In this document: positions 7,924 through 15,733 of the stretch, one piece after another
How the letters are laid out: each line of letters begins with the position of its first letter
Position numbering within the stretch: position 1 is the stretch's first letter
Source of the DNA: Dietzia aerolata
GTDB lineage: Bacteria; Actinomycetota; Actinomycetes; Mycobacteriales; Mycobacteriaceae
Assembly (NCBI RefSeq): GCF_014144865.1
Contig: NZ_JAALDM010000067.1
Coordinates: 1 to 42,293 of the forward strand
Direction of reading: 5' to 3'
DNA: 42,293 nucleotides
Program-made: the position numbers and the translations under genes
Notes under the pieces: generated by a model
What the model was told of the DNA's origin: nothing
Seen by the model: only the letters and a program-made list of their open reading frames with translations
Database searches by the model: none

Positions 7924-9435
7924 TCAGTGAGTCGCCGGGGAGGCGGTGTGCTCGGTGGTGTCCGCGGACCGGCCGGGCTCGGGGGTGTAGGCCGTGACGA
8001 ACTGCTTTTGATCCTGCTTGGAGGGGACCAGCACCGAGATGATGAGGAACAGCACCACGGAGAGCGAGATGATGGTTGCGCCGTCCTGCATGTACTCCGG
8101 GATGGTGATGAGTTCCTCGCGGGCCAGGATGGTCAGCGCAAGGTTTCCGAGGATGCCGAAGGTCACTGCAATCGTGGTGGCCAAGCCGGTTGCTCGCTTC
8201 CAGAAGATGCCGATCACGACCGGGGCAAAGATTGCGGAGGCGAACGCGGCCCAGCCGATCGCGCCGAGCAGGAACACGACCTGGGTCAGGTAGAGGGCGA
8301 ACACTAGCGAGCACACCACCACGAAGGCGCTGGCGAGCCGGTACCAGAGGAGCTCACGCTGAAGGGCCTTGCCGAGCGAACCCATCAGGTCACGGGTGAG
8401 AGCGGAGGCGCCGATTGTGATGAAGCTCGAGGCCGAGGACATAATCGCGGCGAGCAACCCGGCCAGGGCGAAACCGGCGAAGGTCGTGTTGGTCATGTTG
8501 TCGAGGAACCACGTGGTTGTGTTGTCGTAGTTGTCGAATCCCGGAGCGCGGCCCTCGACGGTCAGAGCGCGTGTGGCGAGGCCGATTCCGAGGGCGAACA
8601 GTGCGGTGATCGAGTAGCCGATCGCTGCGACGAGTGCGCCCCAACGCAGCTCGCTGGCATTGCGGAGCATGAGGAACTTTGTGGCCAGCTGCGGCTGGGC
8701 GGCGCCACCGAGGATCGCGAGGTAGACGAATCCGAAGATCCACCCCATGCTCTGCGTTCCGTTGATCTGCAGGAAGCCGGGGTCGCTCTGCGCGATGGTG
8801 TTGAGCATGCTGCCCCACCCGCCCACGGTGTTGATCGCCACGAAGAACGCGATGAGCGACATGCCGATCATGAGCAGGCCCTGGATGAGATCGGTCCAGA
8901 TTGCGGCCAACATGCCGCCGGCGATCGTGTAAGCGGCGACGATCCCGGCTCCGATCATCGCGCCGGTAGCCAGTTCGATGTCGAAGATCAGGCCCATGAT
9001 GACGCCCATCGCGGTGATCTGGGAGGTCATGTAGGCGACCGAGCCGATGAAGATCGCTACGGACATGGCGAAGTGGGCGCCGCGACTCTTGTAGCGGATG
9101 CGAATGATGTCGGGGATTGAGTGCACGTCGTGTGCCCGGGCGATCTTGTAGAGGCGCGCACCCAGGAGGAACCAGGCCAGCGCAAACGCCAGGGGGACGA
9201 GGAGTGCGGCCGCGATGATCGCCTGGATTCCCCACGCGTTGGTGTTGGACGTGTGACCGATCATCCCGAAGCCACTCTGGATGGACGAGAAGGAGGCGAT
9301 GGCCATGACGAAGAAGCCAAGCGTCTGGCCTGCGACGAGGAAGTCCTTGGAACTCTTCACCCGTCTGTTGGCCCAGTAGCCGATCGCGAACATCGCGATG
9401 AAGTAGACGATCACGATCGCCAGGACTGTTGTCAT
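7924..9435 (-). CDS. Sodium:solute symporter family (SSS, PutP-like) transporter
   Basis: This is a 503-aa protein with about 13 hydrophobic segments. It begins with the typical SSS first helix (VLAIVIVYFIAMFAIGYWA) followed by RRVKSSKDFLVAGQTLG. The stretch SITALFALGIGLATRALT and the helix around AIMSSASSFITIGASALTRD, with its Ser/Thr-rich sodium-site pattern, match the LeuT-fold family. The C-terminal 25-30 residues are polar. ATG 9435 is chosen because GGGGA precedes it at good spacing and the upstream extension is not membrane-like. It faces an acyl-CoA ligase/SDR/thiolase operon across a shared control region, so the substrate is likely a carboxylate that these enzymes degrade. The exact substrate cannot be read from the sequence. 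Confidence 0.9.
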   Translation of the reverse strand: MTTVLAIVIVYFIAMFAIGYWANRRVKSSKDFLVAGQTLGFFVMAIASFSSIQSGFGMIGHTSNTNAWGIQAIIAAALLVPLAFALAWFLLGARLYKIARAHDVHSIPDIIRIRYKSRGAHFAMSVAIFIGSVAYMTSQITAMGVIMGLIFDIELATGAMIGAGIVAAYTIAGGMLAAIWTDLIQGLLMIGMSLIAFFVAINTVGGWGSMLNTIAQSDPGFLQINGTQSMGWIFGFVYLAILGGAAQPQLATKFLMLRNASELRWGALVAAIGYSITALFALGIGLATRALTVEGRAPGFDNYDNTTTWFLDNMTNTTFAGFALAGLLAAIMSSASSFITIGASALTRDLMGSLGKALQRELLWYRLASAFVVVCSLVFALYLTQVVFLLGAIGWAAFASAIFAPVVIGIFWKRATGLATTIAVTFGILGNLALTILAREELITIPEYMQDGATIISLSVVLFLIISVLVPSKQDQKQFVTAYTPEPGRSADTTEHTASPATH

Positions 9436-9539
9436 TATCCGATCCCCAATCTGGATGGGTGGGTGGCCGCACCGAGTTGGGCTGGCCGGAGAGAGGTGAG
9501 TGAACCGTGGCTGGATCCACAGAGACCTGCGTAGCCCTG

Positions 9540-9562
9540 TGAACAGCCATACTACCGAGTAT
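9540..9562 (-). promoter_or_regulatory. Left half of a 23-nt inverted repeat: operator-like palindrome and possible -10 for the symporter promoter
   Basis: The core ATACTACCGAGTAT (9549-9562) is a palindrome, ATACT-N4-AGTAT. On the minus strand it reads ATACTCGGTAGTAT, so TAGTAT is a possible -10 element pointing at the symporter gene. Bases 9540-9562 recur as the reverse complement at 9685-9707 with one difference in 23. The adjoining 9565-9580 also holds CCCAC-N6-GTGGG. No convincing -35 is seen. Confidence 0.6.
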
Positions 9563-9684
9563 CTCCCACTAAATTGTGGGACGCGCCACACTATAGCGCA
9601 CGATTCTCGGTCGTCAAGGCCTCAAGCTCGTGCACTGTCCCGGCCGCGGCCGGGTTCTTGACTTTGCGTGGCTCCCATCACATC

Positions 9685-9707
9685 ATACTCGGTAGTATTG
9701 CTGTTCA
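9685..9707 (+). promoter_or_regulatory. Right half of the 23-nt inverted repeat: operator-like palindrome and possible -10 for the SDR operon
   Basis: The core ATACTCGGTAGTAT (9685-9698) is the mirror image of the copy at 9549-9562. TAGTAT (9693-9698) is a possible -10, which would put the transcript start a few bases before the SDR Shine-Dalgarno (GGAGAAGG, just before ATG 9721). The two palindrome centres are about 136 bp apart, close to 13 helical turns. The TetR protein encoded at the end of the operon is the obvious candidate to bind both copies. Confidence 0.6.
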
Positions 9708-9720
9708 GAACGGAGAAGGC

Positions 9721-10611
9721 ATGTTCAATTTCGAGGATCGAGTCGCGATTGTCACCGGGGCGGGTGGCGGTTTGGGCCGCGCGCACGCTCTCGCGCTGGC
9801 CGAGCGGGGCGTCAAGGTGGTGATCAACGACGTCGGCGGTGTCGCCGGAGCCCGGGCGGTGGTCGACGAGATCACGTCCGCAGGCGGTACGGCGGTGCCG
9901 GACAGCACCGACATCACCGACTTGGTGGCCGTGGAGAACATGGTCACGGCGACCATCGAGCGGTGGGGCCGGGTCGACATCCTGATAAACAACGCGGGGA
10001 TCCTCCGCGACAAGAGCTTCGCCAAGATGGAGCTCACGGACTTCCGTGCGGTAATGGACGTTCACCTCATGGGCTCGGTTCACTGCACCAACGCCGTGTG
10101 GCCGCACATGGTGGAACAGGGCTACGGCCGCATCCTCATGACCACGTCGGCGTCGGGCATCTACGGCAACTTCGGCCAGTCCAACTACGGCGCGGCCAAG
10201 TCCGCGCTGGTGGGATTGACCAACGTGCTGGCGATCGAGGGGGAGCGCAAGGGGATCCGCGTCAACGCTCTCGCCCCCACCGCTGCCACGCAGATGACGG
10301 ACGGGCTGCTGGACGCCGAGGCGGCCGCGAAGTTGGGTCCTGGGACCATCGCCCCGGGTGCCGTTTTTCTTGTCTCTGACGATGCGCCCACCGGCGTGAT
10401 CCTGGGCGCGGGCGCCGGGGTGTTTGCCCTCTCGAAGATGGTCGAGGGGCCGGCGATCCACCTACCTGACGAGGCGCGATCGGCTGAAGAGATCGCCGCG
10501 CGCTGGGCGGAACTCGACGACTTCGGCGGCCTGCGCTCGCACACTTCGGCCTTCGAGCAGACGAGCCACTACGTGCAGGTCGCCTCGGCTGCGAAGGGGG
10601 CGAAGGTATGA
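9721..10611 (+). CDS. SDR-family (3R)-hydroxyacyl-CoA dehydrogenase-like protein
   Basis: This short-chain dehydrogenase of 296 aa has the NAD(P) motif TGAGGGLG (residues 12-19), NNAG (90-93), and the active-site segment TTSASGIYGNFGQSNYGAAK (Tyr156, Lys160, Ser at about 143). The SASGIYGNFGQ pattern is typical of the dehydrogenase part of peroxisomal multifunctional enzyme 2 / HSD17B4 and its bacterial relatives, which oxidise (3R)-hydroxyacyl-CoA to 3-ketoacyl-CoA. Residues after about 240 form an extra C-terminal part beyond the core fold. ATG 9721 is preceded by GGAGAAGG; an upstream in-frame start at 9574 would place the operator region inside the gene. It is the first gene of an overlapping operon (ATGA with the ligase). 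Confidence 0.88.
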   Translation: MFNFEDRVAIVTGAGGGLGRAHALALAERGVKVVINDVGGVAGARAVVDEITSAGGTAVPDSTDITDLVAVENMVTATIERWGRVDILINNAGILRDKSFAKMELTDFRAVMDVHLMGSVHCTNAVWPHMVEQGYGRILMTTSASGIYGNFGQSNYGAAKSALVGLTNVLAIEGERKGIRVNALAPTAATQMTDGLLDAEAAAKLGPGTIAPGAVFLVSDDAPTGVILGAGAGVFALSKMVEGPAIHLPDEARSAEEIAARWAELDDFGGLRSHTSAFEQTSHYVQVASAAKGAKV

Positions 10612-12140
10612 CAACGAAAGCGACGACAACGACGACGACGACAACGCCCACACCGGAAGAAGGTTTTCCGCTCGCCGCGATTCCGGGTTACTACGCGAAG
10701 GACAGGGGCAATGACGTGGTCGCTCGCGCGGACGGCACTACGCTGACCTGGCGAGGGCTGCACGAGCGCAGTAGTGCCGTGGCCCGCGGACTTATCGAGC
10801 GCGGTGCGGAACCCGGCAGGATCGTCACGCTGCTGATCCCCAACTCCACGGACCTGATCGTGGCGACCTTTGCCTGCTATAAGGCCGGAGCCACGCCCCA
10901 GGTGCTCTCGCCCACCATGACCCCCTCGGAACTGCAGGCGATCATCGAGTTGGGCGACCCCGTCGTCGTCGTCGAACTGGACGAGCGCGAGCCCCGTGAC
11001 CGCGTGCCAGGTGGCAGGGCCGACACGGTGACCCTCGCGGCGCTCGCGGAGGGGCAGTCGGAGGCGGACCTGGAGGAGACCCGCGTCCCCACGTCGTGGA
11101 AGGCACCGACCTCCGGCGGTTCGACCGGCCGGCCCAAGATCATCCTCTCGGGCAGGCCGGGCGTGACGTCGTCGTTCGACCCGTCGTTCTGGCGGATCAA
11201 CCCCGGCGAGCAGGTCCTGATCACCGCACCCATGCACCACAACGCCCCCTACTCCACGGCGCTGAGCGCCATCTTCGGCGGCGGCACGGTGACCATGCTT
11301 CGCAGGTTCGACGCCGAACGCACCCTCGCCGAGATCGACGCCGTGGGCGCGACCTGGGTGTACCTGGTGCCCACGATGATGCGACGCATCTGGGCCCTGC
11401 CCGCCGACGTCCGCGCGTCGTACTCGCTGGCCTCGGTGCAGTCGTTCTGGCACTGCGCCGAACCATGCCCGGCGTGGCTCAAACGCAACTGGATCGAGTG
11501 GCTGGGAGCCGAACGGATCTGGGAGCTCTACGCCGGAACCGAGGCCGAGGCCGGCTGCACGATCCGCGGGGACGAGTGGCTCGAGCACCCCGGCTCGGTG
11601 GGCAAGGTGACGTGGGGCGAGATCCGCCTGGTCGACTGTGACGGCGCGGAGGTGACCGAGCCCGGGGCATCCGGCGAGATTTTCACCCGCGTGCCGCAGG
11701 GCAATCCGGCGACGTACCGCTACATCGGCGCCGAGCCCAACGAGCTGGACGGATGGTCCTCGCTCGGCGACATGGGCAGGTTCGACGCCGACGGGTACCT
11801 CTACCTCCACGACCGTCGAGGCGACATGGTGACCGTCGGCGGGATGAACGTGTACCCGGCGGAGATCGAGGCGGCACTGATCGAGCACCCGGATGTGCAG
11901 ACCACCGCCGTGATCGGGCTGCCCGACGAGGACATGGGCAACCGTCTCCACGCGATCGTCCAACCCCGGGACGGCTCGCTGGTAAGAGAGGACGAGCTCC
12001 GCGAGTACCTCACCGAGCGACTCTCCAGGCAGAAGGTGCCCAGGAGCATTGAGCTCGTGTCCCATTCCCTGCGCGATGACGCGGGCAAGATCCGACGCTC
12101 CGCCCTACGCGCGGAGCGACTGGAAGGAGAAGCGCGATGA
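10608..12140 (+). CDS. Acyl-CoA synthetase (AMP-forming, ANL superfamily)
   Basis: This 510-aa protein would activate a carboxylic acid to its CoA thioester through an acyl-adenylate. Visible motifs are the P-loop TSGGSTGRPK (168-177), YAGTEAEAG (308-316), GDMGRFDADGYLYLHDRRGD (387-406) with the adenylate-binding Asp, the hinge and GGMNVYPAEIE, and the catalytic Lys in DAGKIRRS (about 494). The GGSTG form with a single Thr recalls the bile-acid/steroid-type CoA ligases rather than classic fatty-acid FadD enzymes, which is a weak hint about the substrate. The first 15 residues are almost all Thr, encoded by an ACG/ACA repeat. The start overlaps the SDR stop (ATGA) and has GGGGG upstream. Confidence 0.92.
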   Translation: MTTKATTTTTTTTPTPEEGFPLAAIPGYYAKDRGNDVVARADGTTLTWRGLHERSSAVARGLIERGAEPGRIVTLLIPNSTDLIVATFACYKAGATPQVLSPTMTPSELQAIIELGDPVVVVELDEREPRDRVPGGRADTVTLAALAEGQSEADLEETRVPTSWKAPTSGGSTGRPKIILSGRPGVTSSFDPSFWRINPGEQVLITAPMHHNAPYSTALSAIFGGGTVTMLRRFDAERTLAEIDAVGATWVYLVPTMMRRIWALPADVRASYSLASVQSFWHCAEPCPAWLKRNWIEWLGAERIWELYAGTEAEAGCTIRGDEWLEHPGSVGKVTWGEIRLVDCDGAEVTEPGASGEIFTRVPQGNPATYRYIGAEPNELDGWSSLGDMGRFDADGYLYLHDRRGDMVTVGGMNVYPAEIEAALIEHPDVQTTAVIGLPDEDMGNRLHAIVQPRDGSLVREDELREYLTERLSRQKVPRSIELVSHSLRDDAGKIRRSALRAERLEGEAR

Positions 12141-12943
12141 GCACCGACCTTTTTGACCTCACCGGCCGGCACGTCCTGGTGACCGGAGGCGCGCGCGGGA
12201 TCGGACGGATGATCGCCGAGAGTCTGCTGCGACGCGGCGTGACCGTCTACCTGTCCACCCGCAAAGAGGACGCGGCGAGCCAGGCGGCGCGCGAGCTCGG
12301 TGGACTCGGCAGCGTGCACGCGTTCGCCGTGGACATCGGCACGGAAGCAGGTTGCCGCGAGCTGATCGAGAAGGTGTCCGAGCACACCGACCAACTGCAC
12401 GGGCTGATCAACAACGCCGGTGCGACGTGGGGAGCGACCTTCGACGACTTCCCGGACGCAGCCTGGGACAAGGTCCTCAGCGTGAACGTCAAGACGCCGT
12501 TCACGTTGGCCAAAGCCGCCCGGCCGCTCCTCGAAGCCGCCGCGCAGGGCAGCAGCAATGGCGGCCCGGCGCGGATCATCAACATCGGATCCATCGACGG
12601 CTTGCTGGTGCCGAACTACGAGAACTACTCCTATTCGGCGGCCAAGGCGGCGATCCACCATCTGACCCGGCACATGGCGGCCACCCTGGCTCCTTCGGTT
12701 CTGGTCAACGCGATCGCGCCCGGACCGTTCCCCACCAAGATGATGGAGTGGGTCCTCGACGAGCGAGGTGACGAGATCACCGGCTCCAACCCGCTCAAGC
12801 GGCTCGGACGGACCGAAGACATGGACGGTCTGGTCACCTTTCTGCTGTCGGACGCCAGTTGCTACATCACCGGCAGCGTGATCCCTCTCGACGGTGGGCT
12901 CACCTCCACCGCATCCGCCGCACTGTTCGCCGAGGAGGCCTGA
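12137..12943 (+). CDS. SDR-family oxidoreductase (RhlG/FabG-like)
   Basis: This 268-aa short-chain dehydrogenase has TGGARGIG (16-23), NNAG (92-95), Ser152 in NIGSIDG, the YSAAK active site (Tyr166, Lys170), and the C-terminal GSVIPLDGG that closes the fold. Its likely reaction is oxidation or reduction of a hydroxy/keto group on the CoA-bound intermediate. It may differ in stereochemistry or position from the SDR at 9721, which would explain why the operon carries two. The start overlaps the ligase stop as ATGA and has AAGGAG seven bases upstream. The thiolase ATG follows 4 nt after its stop. Confidence 0.9.
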   Translation: MSTDLFDLTGRHVLVTGGARGIGRMIAESLLRRGVTVYLSTRKEDAASQAARELGGLGSVHAFAVDIGTEAGCRELIEKVSEHTDQLHGLINNAGATWGATFDDFPDAAWDKVLSVNVKTPFTLAKAARPLLEAAAQGSSNGGPARIINIGSIDGLLVPNYENYSYSAAKAAIHHLTRHMAATLAPSVLVNAIAPGPFPTKMMEWVLDERGDEITGSNPLKRLGRTEDMDGLVTFLLSDASCYITGSVIPLDGGLTSTASAALFAEEA

Positions 12944-12947
12944 ACTC

Positions 12948-14135
12948 ATGCGTGAAGCAGTTATCGTGTCCACCGCCCGCACCCCGATTGGTCGCGCCTA
13001 CAAGGGCGCGTTCAACGACACCCAGGGCCAGACGCTGGCCGGGCATGCGATCGCCCAGGCGGTGGCCCGCGCCGCGGTCGATCCGGGCGAGATCGAGGAC
13101 GTGATCCTCGGGTGCGCCATGCAGGAGGGCAGCACCGGCTACAACGTGGCCCGGCAGGCGGCGCTCCGCGCGGGACTTCCCGTCACTGTCTCCGGGATGT
13201 CCGTGGACAGGCAGTGCGCGTCCGGGCTGATGGCCATAGCCACCGCGGCCAAGCAGATCGTGGCGGACGGCATGCGCGTTGCCGTGGGCGGCGGAGTGGA
13301 GTCGATCAGCCTGGTGCAGAATGAGCACCGCAACACCCACCGCACCGCGGACCCGTGGCTGACCGAGCACGGCCACGACGTGTACGTCTCGATGTTGGAG
13401 ACCGCTGAGAACGTGGCCCAGCGGTACGGCGTCACCCGCGAGGCGCAGGACCACTACGCCCTGACCTCGCAGCTCCGCACCGCAGCCGCCCAGGAGGCTG
13501 GGTTGTTCGACGACGAGATCGCGCCGTTCTCGGGCACGAAGCTGGTGGCCGGCGCTGACGGCCCGGTCTCCGAGGAGTTCACCCTGGCCCGGGACGAAGG
13601 CAATCGACCCTCCACCACGCTGGCAGGCCTGGCGGGGTTGCGGTCGGTCCTCCAGGACCGGGACGGGCACGCCGCCACCGTCTCTGCGGGAAACTCCTCG
13701 CAACTGTCCGACGGCGCGGCCGCTGTGGTGCTGATGGAGCGAGCCGAGGCGCAGCGTCGTGGTCTCGAGCCGCTCGGGACATACCGCGGGATGGCGGTGG
13801 CGGGCTGCGAGCCCGGCGAGATGGGCATCGGCCCCGTGTACGCGATCCCGAAGTTGCTCGCCCAGCACGGACTGGGCGTGGACGACATCGACCTGTGGGA
13901 ACTCAACGAAGCGTTCGCCTCCCAGGCCGTGTACTGCCGCGATCAGCTGGGCATCGATCCGGAGAAGTACAACGTCAACGGCGGTGCCATCTCGATAGGG
14001 CACCCTTACGGCATGAGTGGCGCCCGGATGGTCGGGCACGTGTTGAGGGAGGGGCGGCGTCGGTCGGCCCGCTATGCGGTCGTCACGATGTGTGTCGGCG
14101 GAGGGATGGGCGCGGCCGGCCTGTTCGAGCTGTGA
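12948..14135 (+). CDS. Thiolase (acetyl-CoA acyltransferase family)
   Basis: This 395-aa thiolase cleaves a 3-ketoacyl-CoA with CoA, releasing acetyl- or propionyl-CoA (or runs in reverse). The nucleophilic Cys is in [10 protein letters not shown] (Cys90). The other catalytic residues are in [18 protein letters not shown] (His352) and the C-terminal [10 protein letters not shown] (Cys382), so all signatures are intact. ATG 12948 is chosen because AGGAGG lies just upstream at the end of the preceding SDR gene and the family N-terminus [15 protein letters not shown] starts here. It completes the CoA-ligase, dehydrogenase, thiolase sequence. Confidence 0.93.
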   Translation: MREAVIVSTARTPIGRAYKGAFNDTQGQTLAGHAIAQAVARAAVDPGEIEDVILGCAMQEGSTGYNVARQAALRAGLPVTVSGMSVDRQCASGLMAIATAAKQIVADGMRVAVGGGVESISLVQNEHRNTHRTADPWLTEHGHDVYVSMLETAENVAQRYGVTREAQDHYALTSQLRTAAAQEAGLFDDEIAPFSGTKLVAGADGPVSEEFTLARDEGNRPSTTLAGLAGLRSVLQDRDGHAATVSAGNSSQLSDGAAAVVLMERAEAQRRGLEPLGTYRGMAVAGCEPGEMGIGPVYAIPKLLAQHGLGVDDIDLWELNEAFASQAVYCRDQLGIDPEKYNVNGGAISIGHPYGMSGARMVGHVLREGRRRSARYAVVTMCVGGGMGAAGLFEL

Positions 14136-14223
14136 CCAACCTGGGCGAGGCGCGATCAGCGCACCGGGTGAACTCGCTGGCGCCGTCGCTGTGGGCCCCG
14201 TTGACCGATATGCTGAGGTCGAT

Positions 14224-14859
14224 ATGACGGAGACGTTCGGAGTGGATGAGGCCGCACACGATGCTGCGCGGACCGCGATTCTCGACGCCGCCGCCCACGT
14301 CTTTCACAGTCAGGGATTCAACGGGACGACGATCGACGACATCGCCCGGAAAATCGGCGCCACCAAAGGTCGCGTCTACTACTACTTCCGGTCGAAGTTC
14401 GACATCTACCTCTCCGTGTACGAGTACGGGATGCGGCTCGTCCGGGAGGCCGTGGAACCACATGTGGATGGGCCTGGTTCGGCTCGGGACCGGCTGACGG
14501 CGATGTCCATCGCGCACGCCGTGAACCTGATGACCAACCTGAGTTACCACGACACCATTCACCAGGGGATCCATCGTCGGTCGGCGCTGGCTCTCAAAGA
14601 TCGGCAGACCGACCAGCTCGCGGAACTCAACAAGATCCGAGAGAGCTACGAGGTCATGTTCCGCCAGGTGGTGGAGGAGGGCATGGCCGACGGCAGCCTC
14701 CTGCCCGAGGACCCCAAGCTGGTCGCTCGGGCACTGCTGAGCAGCCTCAACTCGATCGACTCGTGGTTCCGGACCCGGCCCGATCAACCTCTCGCCGAGG
14801 TGGAGGGGCTGGCCGCACGGGTTACCGGGCTGTACATCGGGGGACTGGCGGCCAGATAG
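14224..14859 (+). CDS. TetR/AcrR-family regulator, likely of the organic-acid cluster
   Basis: This 211-aa protein begins with a TetR helix-turn-helix: ILDAAAHVFHSQGFNGTTID, then DIARKIGATKGRVYYYFRSK (about residues 20-58). The remainder is an all-helical ligand and dimer domain. It follows the thiolase by 88 nt on the same strand, with GAGG five bases before ATG. Cluster-end TetR proteins of this kind often bind acyl-CoA ligands, as KstR2 and PaaR do. By position it should control the divergent promoters at 9540-9707. No copy of the ATACT-N4-AGTAT palindrome is seen directly upstream of its own start. Confidence 0.88.
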   Translation: MTETFGVDEAAHDAARTAILDAAAHVFHSQGFNGTTIDDIARKIGATKGRVYYYFRSKFDIYLSVYEYGMRLVREAVEPHVDGPGSARDRLTAMSIAHAVNLMTNLSYHDTIHQGIHRRSALALKDRQTDQLAELNKIRESYEVMFRQVVEEGMADGSLLPEDPKLVARALLSSLNSIDSWFRTRPDQPLAEVEGLAARVTGLYIGGLAAR

Positions 14860-14886
14860 ACCCTTGGAGCACGCACCAGGCTCGGC

Positions 14887-14904
14887 CGGAGAGAAAGTTC
14901 TCCG
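14887..14904. terminator. Short hairpin between two convergent tetR genes
   Basis: CGGAGA (14887-14892) and TCTCCG (14899-14904) flank a six-base loop, and further G/C pairs outside are possible with one bulge. It lies 28 nt after the plus-strand tetR stop and 76 nt beyond the minus-strand tetR stop, where a terminator would be expected. A TGTTTGTGTG stretch follows shortly after. It is weaker than the other hairpins in this window. Confidence 0.4.
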
Positions 14905-14979
14905 ACCGGGTCTGTTTGTGTGTCAGTCCACGGCCGGCACTGGGCTGTCAGATTCGCCGATCACAACCGAGGAACAGTG

Positions 14980-15666
14980 CTACTCAAGTTCGGCGGATTG
15001 TTCGCGGAGTGCGCGCAGAGATTTCCGCGTTGCCGGGGTATCGGGCAACACAGCGAACAAGCGGTCAGGAGCTGGGGGAGAGTGCATAGCACCGACCAGG
15101 TTCCGCACCCATGCCATCCCCTCGGAGATCTCGGACATAGCGTCGGACTCTCCCCCGCTCCGAGCCCAATTGCCAAGAGCCGTCCGGTGCATAGCGTCGA
15201 CAAGTGCTGCTAGTCCAGGAGCCTGAAAGGGCCGGGAATCCAGCGGCAAGCGGCTACGAAGGAAAGCCGATGTGAGTCGTATGTAGCGTTCATGCTCGAC
15301 AATTTCGCGCTCTCTTAGCTCAGGAACGACGCGAGTCAGCTGGTACCGGGCTAGGACGATCTGCGGCCGAGAAAGAAAACCACGGAGCGAATCCTCGGTC
15401 GCGGCGATGACGACCTCGATGGGATCATCTGACTGGTCTGCTGATTCTAAGAGCTGCTCCAAGCGGGCGAGCCGCTCGGGATGGTCTGGGAACGGGAGCT
15501 CGTCTTTGCTCCGGTAAAGACGGAACACAGTGCGCCGCGATACTTCCGAGGCTTCAGCGACCGCCTCCACCGTGACGGAGTCGTAGCCCTGATCGAGGAA
15601 CATGCCCATGGCGGTCTCTGCGATGCGGTACTTCGTTTCGCGCGATTCGCGAGACTGCCCCGGCAT
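14980..15666 (-). CDS. TetR/AcrR-family regulator, co-transcribed with the carboxylesterase
   Basis: This is a 228-aa protein with an N-terminal TetR DNA-binding domain. IAETAMGMFLDQGYDSVTVE is followed by AVAEASEVSRRTVFRLYRSK (about residues 15-54), and the C-terminal half is helical. ATG 15666 is chosen because GAGG stands five bases before it; an ATG at 15684 would add six residues. It begins 67 nt after the esterase stop on the same strand. An esterase-regulator operon with autoregulation through the two palindromes in front of the esterase is the simplest model. Base composition looks less GC-rich than the flanking genes. Confidence 0.85.
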   Translation of the reverse strand: MPGQSRESRETKYRIAETAMGMFLDQGYDSVTVEAVAEASEVSRRTVFRLYRSKDELPFPDHPERLARLEQLLESADQSDDPIEVVIAATEDSLRGFLSRPQIVLARYQLTRVVPELREREIVEHERYIRLTSAFLRSRLPLDSRPFQAPGLAALVDAMHRTALGNWARSGGESDAMSEISEGMAWVRNLVGAMHSPPAPDRLFAVLPDTPATRKSLRALREQSAELE

Positions 15667-15733
15667 GAACACCTCGATTGCCATTGAAGGACCAGGGCTC
15701 GATTGTATGAGCTCCCGCTGCCCCAGAGCCTCT

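Noticed and set aside
10569-12065. 498-codon open frame antisense to the acyl-CoA ligase
   Set aside because: The sense strand has all ANL motifs; the antisense product has no recognisable domain.
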